Assembly: GCF_003259745.1 (NCBI RefSeq) | Contig: NZ_QLMC01000002.1 | Location: 670,272-734,271, forward strand | Reading direction: 5' to 3' | Length of the DNA stretch: 64,000 nucleotides | Source of the DNA: Larkinella arboricola | GTDB lineage: Bacteria > Bacteroidota > Bacteroidia > Cytophagales > Spirosomataceae | Part shown: positions 56,973-64,000 of the stretch, piece by piece | Position numbering within the stretch: the first letter of the stretch is position 1 | How the letters are laid out: each line of letters opens with the position of its first letter | The notes under the pieces: generated by a model | Seen by the model: the letters and a program-made list of their open reading frames with translations, nothing else | Database searches by the model: none | Told to the model about the DNA's origin: nothing | Translations under genes and position numbers: made by a program

Positions 56973-58907
56973 ATGGGAAAGATTATAGGAATTGACTTAG
57001 GAACAACCAACTCGTGCGTAGCCGTCATGGAAGGAAACGAGCCGGTGGTAATCGCCAACAGCGAAGGCCGTCGGACTACTCCATCGGTTGTGGCCTTCAT
57101 GGACAACGGAAACGGCGAGCGGAAAGTCGGTGATCCGGCAAAACGTCAGGCTATCACCAACCCTAAACACACGATCTCGTCGGTCAAGCGGTTCATGGGG
57201 AAACGGTACAACGAAGTTCAGAATGAAATCAACTCGGTTGCTTATACGGTAGAACGTGGCCCCAACGATACCCCACGCGTCCGGATTGGCGATCGGCAAT
57301 ATACACCTCAGGAAATTTCGGCCCTGATTCTGCAAAAAATGAAGCAGACCGCCGAAGATTACCTGGGACAAACCGTGACGGAAGCCGTTATTACGGTACC
57401 GGCTTACTTCAATGACGCCGAACGTCAGGCCACCAAAGAAGCGGGTCAGATTGCGGGTCTGGATGTAAAACGGATCATCAACGAGCCGACGGCGGCTGCC
57501 CTGGCCTACGGGTTGGATAAGACCCACCAGGATATGAAAATCGCCGTATTTGACCTGGGTGGTGGTACGTTTGATATTTCGATTCTGGAACTGGGTGATG
57601 GCGTGTTTGAAGTGAAATCAACCGACGGTGATACGCACCTGGGTGGTGATGACTTCGATCAGGTAATCATCGACTGGCTGGCGCAGGAGTTTAAAAATGA
57701 CGAAGGCATTGACCTGCGTCAGGACCCGATGGCACTGCAACGGTTGAAAGAAGCCGCCGAAAAAGCCAAAGTGGAACTGTCAAGCTCCAGCTCGACGGAA
57801 ATCAACCTGCCGTACATCATGCCGGTGAACGGTATTCCGAAACACCTGGTTCGGACGCTGAGCCGTGCGAAATTTGAGCAACTGTCCGACTCGCTGATTC
57901 AACGGAGTCTGGAACCCTGCCGCCGGGCGCTGAAAAACTCCGGTTTGTCAGCCAGCCAGATTGACGAGGTGATTCTGGTGGGTGGTTCAACCCGGATTCC
58001 GCGGGTACAGGAAGAAGTAGAAAAACTGTTCGGCAAAAAACCGTCGAAAAACGTTAACCCGGACGAAGCCGTGGCCATTGGTGCCGCCATTCAGGGTGGT
58101 GTCCTGACGGGTGAAGTAAAAGACGTACTGCTGCTGGACGTTATCCCGCTGTCGCTGGGTATTGAAACGATGGGTGGTGTTCTGACCCGCCTGATCGATG
58201 CCAACACCACGATTCCGACCAAAAAATCGGAAACGTTCTCGACGGCATCCGACAACCAGCCGAGCGTAGAAATTCATATTTTGCAGGGCGAACGTCCGAT
58301 GGCGACTCAGAACCGTTCACTCGGTCGCTTCCACCTCGACGGTATTCCACCGGCTCCGCGCGGTGTGCCGCAGATTGAAGTAACGTTCGATATCGATGCC
58401 AACGGTATTCTGCACGTAACGGCCCGTGACAAAGGCACCGGCAAAGAGCAAAAAATCCGGATTGAAGCGTCAAGCGGTTTGAGCGATGCCGAAATCAACC
58501 GGATGCGCGAAGAAGCCAAAGCCAACGAAGCCGCCGATAAAGCCGAACGCGAGAAAGTCGAGAAAGTAAATCAGGCTGATTCGTTGATTTTCCAAACGGA
58601 GAAGCAACTCAAAGAATACGGCGATAAATTGTCGGAAGGCAACAAAACGGCCATCGAAGGTGCCCTGAGCGAACTGCGCTCGGCCCACAGCAGCCGTGAT
58701 GCAGCCGCGATTGACGCTGGCATCGAAAAACTGAACGCTGCCTGGGCGGCTGCTTCGCAGGAACTGTATAACGCCACGGGCGGTGAGCAAGGCCCCAACC
58801 CGGCGGACGGTTTCGCGGGTCAGGGTGGCCCGGCCAATGGTCAGAACGGTCAATCAGCCGGTCAGCAGGACAACGTTTCGGACGTACCGTTTGAAGAAGT
58901 AAAATAA
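56973..58907 (+). CDS. dnaK: Molecular chaperone DnaK (Hsp70)
   Basis: A 644-aa Hsp70 that binds unfolded polypeptides with ATP-driven cycles. The ATPase domain begins [20 protein letters not shown]. Signature motifs are [17 protein letters not shown] [20 protein letters not shown] and [20 protein letters not shown]. The substrate-binding domain starts near [20 protein letters not shown]. The disordered C-terminus is Gln/Gly-rich ([14 protein letters not shown]) and ends in PFEEVK. Full length. No dnaJ or grpE is adjacent in the window. Confidence 0.98.
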   Translation: MGKIIGIDLGTTNSCVAVMEGNEPVVIANSEGRRTTPSVVAFMDNGNGERKVGDPAKRQAITNPKHTISSVKRFMGKRYNEVQNEINSVAYTVERGPNDTPRVRIGDRQYTPQEISALILQKMKQTAEDYLGQTVTEAVITVPAYFNDAERQATKEAGQIAGLDVKRIINEPTAAALAYGLDKTHQDMKIAVFDLGGGTFDISILELGDGVFEVKSTDGDTHLGGDDFDQVIIDWLAQEFKNDEGIDLRQDPMALQRLKEAAEKAKVELSSSSSTEINLPYIMPVNGIPKHLVRTLSRAKFEQLSDSLIQRSLEPCRRALKNSGLSASQIDEVILVGGSTRIPRVQEEVEKLFGKKPSKNVNPDEAVAIGAAIQGGVLTGEVKDVLLLDVIPLSLGIETMGGVLTRLIDANTTIPTKKSETFSTASDNQPSVEIHILQGERPMATQNRSLGRFHLDGIPPAPRGVPQIEVTFDIDANGILHVTARDKGTGKEQKIRIEASSGLSDAEINRMREEAKANEAADKAEREKVEKVNQADSLIFQTEKQLKEYGDKLSEGNKTAIEGALSELRSAHSSRDAAAIDAGIEKLNAAWAAASQELYNATGGEQGPNPADGFAGQGGPANGQNGQSAGQQDNVSDVPFEEVK

Positions 58908-58929
58908 CCGGTACGAAACCATAAAAGAC

Positions 58930-58967
58930 AGAAGGCCGGAAGCGATTCGCTTCCGGCCTTCTTTTTT
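58930..58967. terminator. Terminator of dnaK, probably bidirectional
   Basis: A 14-bp perfect stem (AGAAGGCCGGAAGC with GCTTCCGGCCTTCT) is followed by six T. It lies between convergent dnaK and soxC. Confidence 0.92.
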
Positions 58968-58993
58968 GCCATAGGTTGCCACTACCAATCCGG

Positions 58994-60244
58994 CTAAGTG
59001 GCTTTGAACAACACCTGGCCGTCGGATTGCAGGTACCAGGCCGTGATCGGGTTAAGGTGATAGCCCATGTTTCCACCCCGGGCGGCCATCAACTCTTTCA
59101 ACGTCGGCTGGCTGTAACCGGTTTCGTCTATGGCCCGGCTCATGATTTCAGTCGGCTGGCCATTCCATTGCCAGAGATACCGGAAGGCGACGTGGGCTTT
59201 GTCCAGAACCGGTTCCTGGAGTTCAGCGGGCTGCCAGGTCTTGCCCGCATCAACGCTGACTTCCACCCTGGCAATCTTGCCCCGGCCGCTCCAAGCAATG
59301 CCCCGAATTTCGATCCAGCCTTTCTCTACTTTTGCCGGGTAAGCCGGGTACGTAATGATGGACCGGGCGTCCATCACAAAACTAAACTGCCGGACTTTTC
59401 CGTCCCCAATGGCCTCCGTGTATTTAGAGGTTTCCTGCCGGGTGTGGTACGGCTGATCGGATAACTCAAGGCGTCGCAGCCATTTCACGTTGGCATTGCC
59501 TTCCCAACCCGGCAGCAGCAGCCGGACCGGGTAACCCTGTTCGGGACGGACGGCTTCCCCGTTTTGAGCGTACGCCAGGATGGCATCTTCCCAACCCTTG
59601 CTTGTTAGAATGCTGCGGGTCATTACGGCCGAATCACCGCCTTCGGCCAGAAACCAGGTGGATTTAGGATCAACGCCAACTTCCCGAAACAACGTAGAAA
59701 GTTTTACGCCGGTCCACTCACTCTGGCTGGTCAGACCGCAAATTTGCTGCGGAGCAATTTTACCATCGTCCTGACTACGGTAATTGCCGGAACATTCCAG
59801 AAAACAAATGCGGGAAACAGAAGGAAAACGTTTCAGATCAGCCAGTGTAAACGTCATCGGTCGGGCAACCATACCGTGAATAACCAGTTCATACTGGGCC
59901 GGATCAATGGCCGGAACACCGTTGTGGTGCCGTTCAAAATGGAGGTCGGAAGGGGTAATGGTGCCGAATAAATCCTGCAAGGGGGTTCGGGATGAAGTTT
60001 CCGATGGCAGCTTGGCCAGTTTGACGTGCGGAGACCGGGTGCCTACAGTGCCAGGTGGAACGCCGGGTACCTTCGTCGGGTCTTCGGGATACACCAGCTC
60101 TGAACGGGTTACACCGGCCTGAAACGTCTTGCCGTTAGCGGTTTGGGCCAGCACCACCGCAGCCGTTGCCATACCACCGAGCAGGGTTCTCCGGTGCATC
60201 TTTCTGGGGCCAGGAGCACCTTCGTCTTTATTCTGTTCAATCAT
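58994..60244 (-). CDS. soxC: Sulfite dehydrogenase molybdopterin subunit (SoxC-like)
   Basis: A 416-aa molybdenum-cofactor protein of the sulfite oxidase family. It has a twin-arginine signal (KMHRRTLLGGMATAAVVLAQ, about residues 15-34), so it is exported folded. SoxC-type landmarks are LQDLFGTITPSDLHFERHHN, FLECSGNYR with the molybdenum-ligand Cys, SEWTGVKLSTLFREVGVDPK, AQNGEAVRPEQGYPVRLLLP and GNANVKWLRRLELSD. The C-terminal dimerisation domain has GIAWSGRGKIARVEVSVDAG. It oxidises sulfite or a protein-bound sulfane group in the periplasm. The cytochrome gene lies 14 bases upstream. Confidence 0.9.
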   Translation of the reverse strand: MIEQNKDEGAPGPRKMHRRTLLGGMATAAVVLAQTANGKTFQAGVTRSELVYPEDPTKVPGVPPGTVGTRSPHVKLAKLPSETSSRTPLQDLFGTITPSDLHFERHHNGVPAIDPAQYELVIHGMVARPMTFTLADLKRFPSVSRICFLECSGNYRSQDDGKIAPQQICGLTSQSEWTGVKLSTLFREVGVDPKSTWFLAEGGDSAVMTRSILTSKGWEDAILAYAQNGEAVRPEQGYPVRLLLPGWEGNANVKWLRRLELSDQPYHTRQETSKYTEAIGDGKVRQFSFVMDARSIITYPAYPAKVEKGWIEIRGIAWSGRGKIARVEVSVDAGKTWQPAELQEPVLDKAHVAFRYLWQWNGQPTEIMSRAIDETGYSQPTLKELMAARGGNMGYHLNPITAWYLQSDGQVLFKAT

Positions 60245-60258
60245 AGGAAGCTTTGCGT

Positions 60259-60861
60259 TTAACGAACCGCCGGGGTGTTCAGTCGATCATCCGGGACAAA
60301 CGAGTCGCGGTTGGGCATGAGGACTTTGGGCAATGTCTGAGCGTTTATGATGTCAGTTTCTTTGATTAAACCGTTGGCGTGCAGCAGAAAAGCCGTCAGG
60401 CTGTACACCTCCTGATTCGTCAGCGAACCCGGCTGGTTGAATGGCATTGCCCGCTTGATATAATCGAAAACGGTAGTAGCGTAGGGCCAGTAATTGCCAA
60501 TTACTTTGTTTTTGGCCTTCGTGGCCGGATCTGTTAATCCCTGGACAATGACAAGTTGATCATTGGGTCCTTCCACACCCGTTGCACCGTGGCAACTGGC
60601 ACATTTGGCGGCATAAATGGTTTTTCCCCGCCGGGCGGTGCCGCTTCCGCTGGGGAGTCCTTTGCCATCCGGTCGTACATCCGTATCCAGGCGTGCAATT
60701 TGTTGGGCGGCTGCCGGTTTGCCAAATCCAAATGTTTTGGGCCAGTTCAGGGAATCGGGACGGGCTGGATGGATAGGTAAAGAAAAAGAACCGGGCGAAA
60801 TAAAACAGACAGAACCAACCAGCCCCGTCAGAAGTACTATTCTAAGGTAATTTTTCCACAT
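60259..60861 (-). CDS. soxD: c-type cytochrome subunit of sulfite dehydrogenase (SoxD-like)
   Basis: A 200-aa monohaem cytochrome c with an N-terminal signal or anchor (LRIVLLTGLVGSVCFIS, about 6-22). The haem site is CASCHG (about residue 89-94) and the axial Met lies in RAMPFNQPGSLTNQEVYSLT. The N-terminal segment PKTFGFGKPAAAQQIARLDT followed by DVRPDGKGLPSGSG is typical of SoxD-like cytochromes. It would accept electrons from the adjacent SoxC-like subunit. No other sox genes are visible in the window, so the pair probably acts as a stand-alone sulfite dehydrogenase. Confidence 0.88.
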   Translation of the reverse strand: MWKNYLRIVLLTGLVGSVCFISPGSFSLPIHPARPDSLNWPKTFGFGKPAAAQQIARLDTDVRPDGKGLPSGSGTARRGKTIYAAKCASCHGATGVEGPNDQLVIVQGLTDPATKAKNKVIGNYWPYATTVFDYIKRAMPFNQPGSLTNQEVYSLTAFLLHANGLIKETDIINAQTLPKVLMPNRDSFVPDDRLNTPAVR

Positions 60862-60980
60862 GGGGATGGGTTAGACAACGTGTCGTCGGAATTGGTCTAA
60901 TAAAATTGGGTAGCACGGATGGAAAACCAAATATACTAAAAGAGTTGAGAAAGCATCATCTGTTTGACGGGTTCCAGGAA

Positions 60981-61637
60981 TTAGTCACTGGCTGGTGGGC
61001 GGTTTTGCCAATAGCCGCTCCCGATCATTCCCCCAAAAAAGGGTTTCATCTGGCAGAACGTCAGGGGGAGGTGCGTACTCAATAATTGCGGCCAATTGGG
61101 TAACCGGTCTGCTTCGATATGGCTGATGGTACGAAAAAAATGGTATTCACACCAGAGCAATATCCGTTGCCACCAAACGCGCGGTTCCAGAAAATCGCAG
61201 CAGAGCCACAAACCGTTGTTGCGCAGACTGGAGAATAAACGGGGGAGAACAACGGTTTTCAGGCGTTCTTCGGTGAATAAGTCCAGCACGAAAGGAGTAA
61301 TGACCACATCGACCCGGTCAGTGGGTTGGATCGCTAATTCCGTACCCGCCCGAAAGTCAACGCGTCTGTCGTTATTGACTTTTTGGCGGGCCAGTTCAAT
61401 CATAACCGCCGACGCATCGATATAAATAACCTGACGGGGTTTGCAAACCGCTAAAAGCCGCGACAACAACCAGCCCGAACCGCCCCCCAACACCAGAATA
61501 TCGGCTCCGGGCGGAATCCGGTCGAGCCAGTGGGCCTGTGCTTTCCGCAGCGTATTCCCGAATACGAGACGGGAAAGCGCATCGTAGAAAGGAGCAATGC
61601 CGTCGAAACCGTTGTCAGGGGGGGTAGGGCTGGTCAT
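60981..61637 (-). CDS. Class I SAM-dependent methyltransferase
   Basis: A 218-aa methyltransferase. It begins with FDGIAPFYDALSRLVFGNTL, then SAM motif I in ADILVLGGGSGWLLSRLLAV (about 49-68) and IYIDASAVMIELARQKV as the acidic motif II. The order resembles UbiE/COQ5-like methyltransferases, but the substrate is unknown. No signal peptide. It lies 119 bases upstream of the cytochrome gene on the same strand and 65 bases from the divergent beta-barrel gene. Confidence 0.85.
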   Translation of the reverse strand: MTSPTPPDNGFDGIAPFYDALSRLVFGNTLRKAQAHWLDRIPPGADILVLGGGSGWLLSRLLAVCKPRQVIYIDASAVMIELARQKVNNDRRVDFRAGTELAIQPTDRVDVVITPFVLDLFTEERLKTVVLPRLFSSLRNNGLWLCCDFLEPRVWWQRILLWCEYHFFRTISHIEADRLPNWPQLLSTHLPLTFCQMKPFFGGMIGSGYWQNRPPASD

Positions 61638-61702
61638 GAGGCTAAAAGAATGACTTTTTCAAAAGCGCATCGTCTAAGGTGAAATTCATATCCGCACGAC
61701 AA

Positions 61703-62482
61703 ATGAACAGGAAATTTCGCTTTGGGTTTAGTCTTTTCTTATCAATTCTGACCACGCTGACTTCATCGGCTCAGCGCCGTCCGCAAAGCCGCTGGGAGGA
61801 CTCGCAGCCTGCCAGCTTTGCCATTCGGGGTGGTTTGACGCAATTATTTGGTGATCTTAAAGACCTGCAATCAACGCCCTTTCTGGGCGCTTCCCTGACG
61901 GTGCCCATTACCAACATCCTCGCGGTTGAGGTCCCGGTTGATTACGGAACGTTGAAGGCCCAGCAGGATGAGTTTTATCATTCCGCATCCTCCGCCCGGT
62001 TTACCCAGGTCGCGCTGGCGGCTTCGGTGGATGTTTTGCCGTGGTTTCGTCAGGAGCAAAGACTGGTGGAAGTACGGCCCTATGTGGGAACCGGTCTGCT
62101 GTTTTTCCGGGCCGAAGCTCACAACCTGACGACGGGAGCCTTGCAGCGGCTGACCAACAACCAGAACAGCCACCGGACCCGCGACGGGATTGAAACCCGC
62201 GGGAAAGCCGGAATCAGAAACACGCACGAGCTGGTCTGGCTGACAGGCATTCGGGTGGCAACGGCTTTGTCGAGACAGATGAGCATATTCGGTGATATCC
62301 GGTTCAACTTCGTCCGGACCGACAAGCTGGATGCGACGCTGGACGGCAACAATCAAATCATGAAACCGGGCAGTCTGGCCTACACGGAGGGCAATCATTA
62401 CGGAAAAAACAGCACGGACAAATGGGGTTACATGGCGGTTGGACTGACGTTTTACTTTGGCGAACGCTTTAAGAAACGCTAA
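61703..62482 (+). CDS. Outer-membrane beta-barrel protein
   Basis: A 259-aa protein from ATG 61703 (MNRKFRFGFSLFLSILTTLT then SSAQ), which gives a proper Sec signal; a GTG at 61679 is an unlikely alternative. The mature part has alternating strands of an eight-stranded-type barrel: SFAIRGGLTQLFGDLKDLQS, VPITNILAVEVPVDYGTLKA, RPYVGTGLLFFRAEAHNLT, SIFGDIRFNFVRTDKLD and the final WGYMAVGLTFYFGERF. It is likely located in the outer membrane. No OmpA peptidoglycan-binding domain is present. The role is unknown. Confidence 0.85.
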   Translation: MNRKFRFGFSLFLSILTTLTSSAQRRPQSRWEDSQPASFAIRGGLTQLFGDLKDLQSTPFLGASLTVPITNILAVEVPVDYGTLKAQQDEFYHSASSARFTQVALAASVDVLPWFRQEQRLVEVRPYVGTGLLFFRAEAHNLTTGALQRLTNNQNSHRTRDGIETRGKAGIRNTHELVWLTGIRVATALSRQMSIFGDIRFNFVRTDKLDATLDGNNQIMKPGSLAYTEGNHYGKNSTDKWGYMAVGLTFYFGERFKKR

Positions 62483-62495
62483 CCCGGACTGTCCT

Positions 62496-64000
62496 TTACT
62501 TCCCGGCTACAAAATCCGCATACGTCGCACACTCCCGGATCATATCCCGGTGGAACTGGGTCTGGCGGTATTGCTGCGCTAATTTTGACAGAAATGAGGT
62601 GTATTCCGACCGGCGGAGCTTTTTCATTTCGGCGTTAAACGGTTCGGGGTCGGTCGCGTAACCGCGCCTGGCGAGTTCGGTTTCCTGCCGGGTCCAGAAG
62701 GCATTCTGTTCGCAGCGGGCGGCCATGAAGCAGGCTTTTGCAGCCAGTTCCGGATTTTGAGCCGCCGAAATGGCTTTTTCAAAATAAGCTTTTGCGGCTG
62801 CGGTGGTGTAATAATCCTGTTTACTCAGCGAATCCAGGGCCTGGTTCCGTTGCGGATTCTGGACCTGATGGTAAGTGTACTGGTATAAATTGGGTTCGGA
62901 CCGGCTCCAGCGGGCCCGTTCCAGAATCCAGGCGTTTCCAAACCAGCTCAGATTGAATGTTCCGCAGCCCAGTTGGTAATAAAGGTGGGCGGCTGCGTCT
63001 CCCGATGCGTTTTTGGCCTGACTTTCCAGTTCCACCAGCTTTTTCAGGAACGTCACCGGCGTATACGGATTGGTTGTATTGGTGCCGGTTTTTTTGCCGA
63101 TCAGGTTAACGGCAAAGGGGTCTTCGTTAAAGTACGTTTTGAAAGGCTCGTTTTGCCATACGTTAGCGTTTACGTTGGCGAAGGCTTCGGCGGCTTCGGC
63201 GTACTTATTTTCCGCCAGCAATCTTCTTCCCAAAAGAACGTGCAGCGCATCGGACGTAAAACCGCTTAACCGAAGCAGGCGTTTGTCAAAATCGGTTTGG
63301 TTGGCATTGGTGGCAAAAGCGACTACCTGCCGAACGGTTGCCGCCGACGTGGTGTCTTCAATGTCGTATAAATCCGAATGACTGTTAAAGTAGATTTCGT
63401 TTTTATTCAGTTGGGACGAGGTCAAAGCTGTCAGCAGAAATGCTTTGGCGGTGTTGGGGCCGTTCGATTGCGCCGGTTTTGACCGGAAACAACCCGCCAG
63501 AAAACCGCCCGATTCTTTTGCCGCAGCTTTTCCGTAGCCGTATTTAGCGGCCCACTGCTTGCAGGTTTCCACAAAGGCGTTCGTCATGTAGAAATTGAGC
63601 GAATTGCCAAACTGTTCAAGATAGCCAATAAGTTGGTTTTCAGCTTCGGGGGTGATGGTTTCGGTCTGGGCCGTCAGTAGCAACATCTGTTGCAGGGCGA
63701 TCTGTTTTTTCAGGACCGGGTTTGTGGTTGGTTGCTGACTCGCCAGATCAAGGTGCTTTTTGGCGTCGGCATACGCTTTGCCGAGGTAGTCCAGATAAGC
63801 GGTGGCGGTATACCAGAAAGCCGGGTTTTTCAACGCTTTAGTTTCTGCCGATTCCAGCGCGAAACTCCTCAACTGCTCAAAATAGTCGGGCGCTTCTTTT
63901 TGGCGGTTTACAAACCGGAGGGAGTCGGCCCGGCTGGTCTCGTCGTAGCCGTAAAGGGGCGCACCATCCTGAAAGAAATAATATTCATTGCGGTTGATTT
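62496..64000 (-). CDS. Large helical-repeat protein, N-terminus cut by the window end
   Basis: An open frame runs from the stop at 62496 to the right edge without a convincing start; the TTG at 63872 is not a start, because upstream residues such as NEYYFQDGAPLYGYDETSRA fit the protein. About 500 C-terminal residues are seen, rich in Ala, Leu and aromatics with helical-hairpin character (FWYTATAYLDYLGKAYADAK, LLGRRLLAENKYAEAAEAFA, LYYQLGCGTFNLSWFGNAWI). It resembles large TPR-like proteins of Bacteroidota without known function. It converges on the beta-barrel gene with 13 bases between stops. Confidence 0.8.
   Translation of the reverse strand, partial: INRNEYYFFQDGAPLYGYDETSRADSLRFVNRQKEAPDYFEQLRSFALESAETKALKNPAFWYTATAYLDYLGKAYADAKKHLDLASQQPTTNPVLKKQIALQQMLLLTAQTETITPEAENQLIGYLEQFGNSLNFYMTNAFVETCKQWAAKYGYGKAAAKESGGFLAGCFRSKPAQSNGPNTAKAFLLTALTSSQLNKNEIYFNSHSDLYDIEDTTSAATVRQVVAFATNANQTDFDKRLLRLSGFTSDALHVLLGRRLLAENKYAEAAEAFANVNANVWQNEPFKTYFNEDPFAVNLIGKKTGTNTTNPYTPVTFLKKLVELESQAKNASGDAAAHLYYQLGCGTFNLSWFGNAWILERARWSRSEPNLYQYTYHQVQNPQRNQALDSLSKQDYYTTAAAKAYFEKAISAAQNPELAAKACFMAARCEQNAFWTRQETELARRGYATDPEPFNAEMKKLRRSEYTSFLSKLAQQYRQTQFHRDMIRECATYADFVAGK

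Noticed and set aside
1-64000. CRISPR arrays, insertion sequences, rRNA genes
   Set aside because: No regularly spaced repeats, transposase ORFs or rRNA sequence were recognised on either strand.

Overview
The window reads as chromosomal DNA of a Bacteroidota member, most likely a Cytophagales bacterium close to Spirosoma or Larkinella (inference). The support is: three secreted proteins with C-terminal type IX secretion (T9SS) sorting domains; Bacteroidota-type promoters (TTTG, 19-20 nt, TAnnTTTG) in front of both tRNA genes; few Shine-Dalgarno sequences; and housekeeping genes of Bacteroidota type.

Layout. 1-4.3 kb: a carbohydrate and cell-surface glycan locus with a clan-A glycoside hydrolase, a GT9 glycosyltransferase and gmhB. 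It is flanked by two decayed genes, a NodU-type carbamoyltransferase and a GT4 glycosyltransferase, and both appear to have lost their middles. 4.6-6.3 kb: two tandem exported ferritin-like proteins. 6.3-9.8 kb: a FAD/Rieske oxidoreductase, an SDR and an OBAP-type lipoprotein. 9.8-14.1 kb: an operon of a 762-aa protein of unknown function, an SDR and a GH130 enzyme. 14.3-17.7 kb: a DUF6766 membrane protein and an M14 metallopeptidase. 17.7-18.2 kb: a tandemly duplicated tRNA-Glu transcription unit. 18.7-23.0 kb: two T9SS cargo proteins (an NHL beta-propeller and a glycine-rich ALK/LTK-like protein) that share an almost identical sorting-domain segment.

23-35 kb is a gene-poor, visibly AT-richer accessory region built from small paralogous genes: three ungapped 83-aa proteins (family A), three small one-helix membrane proteins (family B), two stand-alone LytTR DNA-binding proteins (family L), a receiver-only response regulator and several small orphans. 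L and B form divergent pairs that occur twice. Upstream elements are conserved between copies, including two motifs upstream of L at exactly the same spacing. This is the best candidate here for an undescribed system; no function can be assigned from sequence.

35-46 kb: an NHL/T9SS protein, a beta-helix (pectate-lyase-like) protein, small lipoproteins, and an SDR divergent from an operon of a histone-deacetylase-like hydrolase, an NTF2-like exported protein and a shortened hydantoinase-A-like protein, followed by a transglutaminase-like protein. 46.8-64 kb is mostly backbone: a DUF6580 protein, an ECF sigma factor, DinB-like and EVE proteins, a methyltransferase, a TPR lipoprotein, thrS-infC-rpmI-rplT, a nuclease-A-inhibitor-like protein, a DUF937 protein, dnaK, a soxC/soxD sulfite dehydrogenase pair, a methyltransferase, an outer-membrane beta-barrel protein and a large helical protein cut by the window end. 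No integrase, transposase, CRISPR array or rRNA gene was seen.
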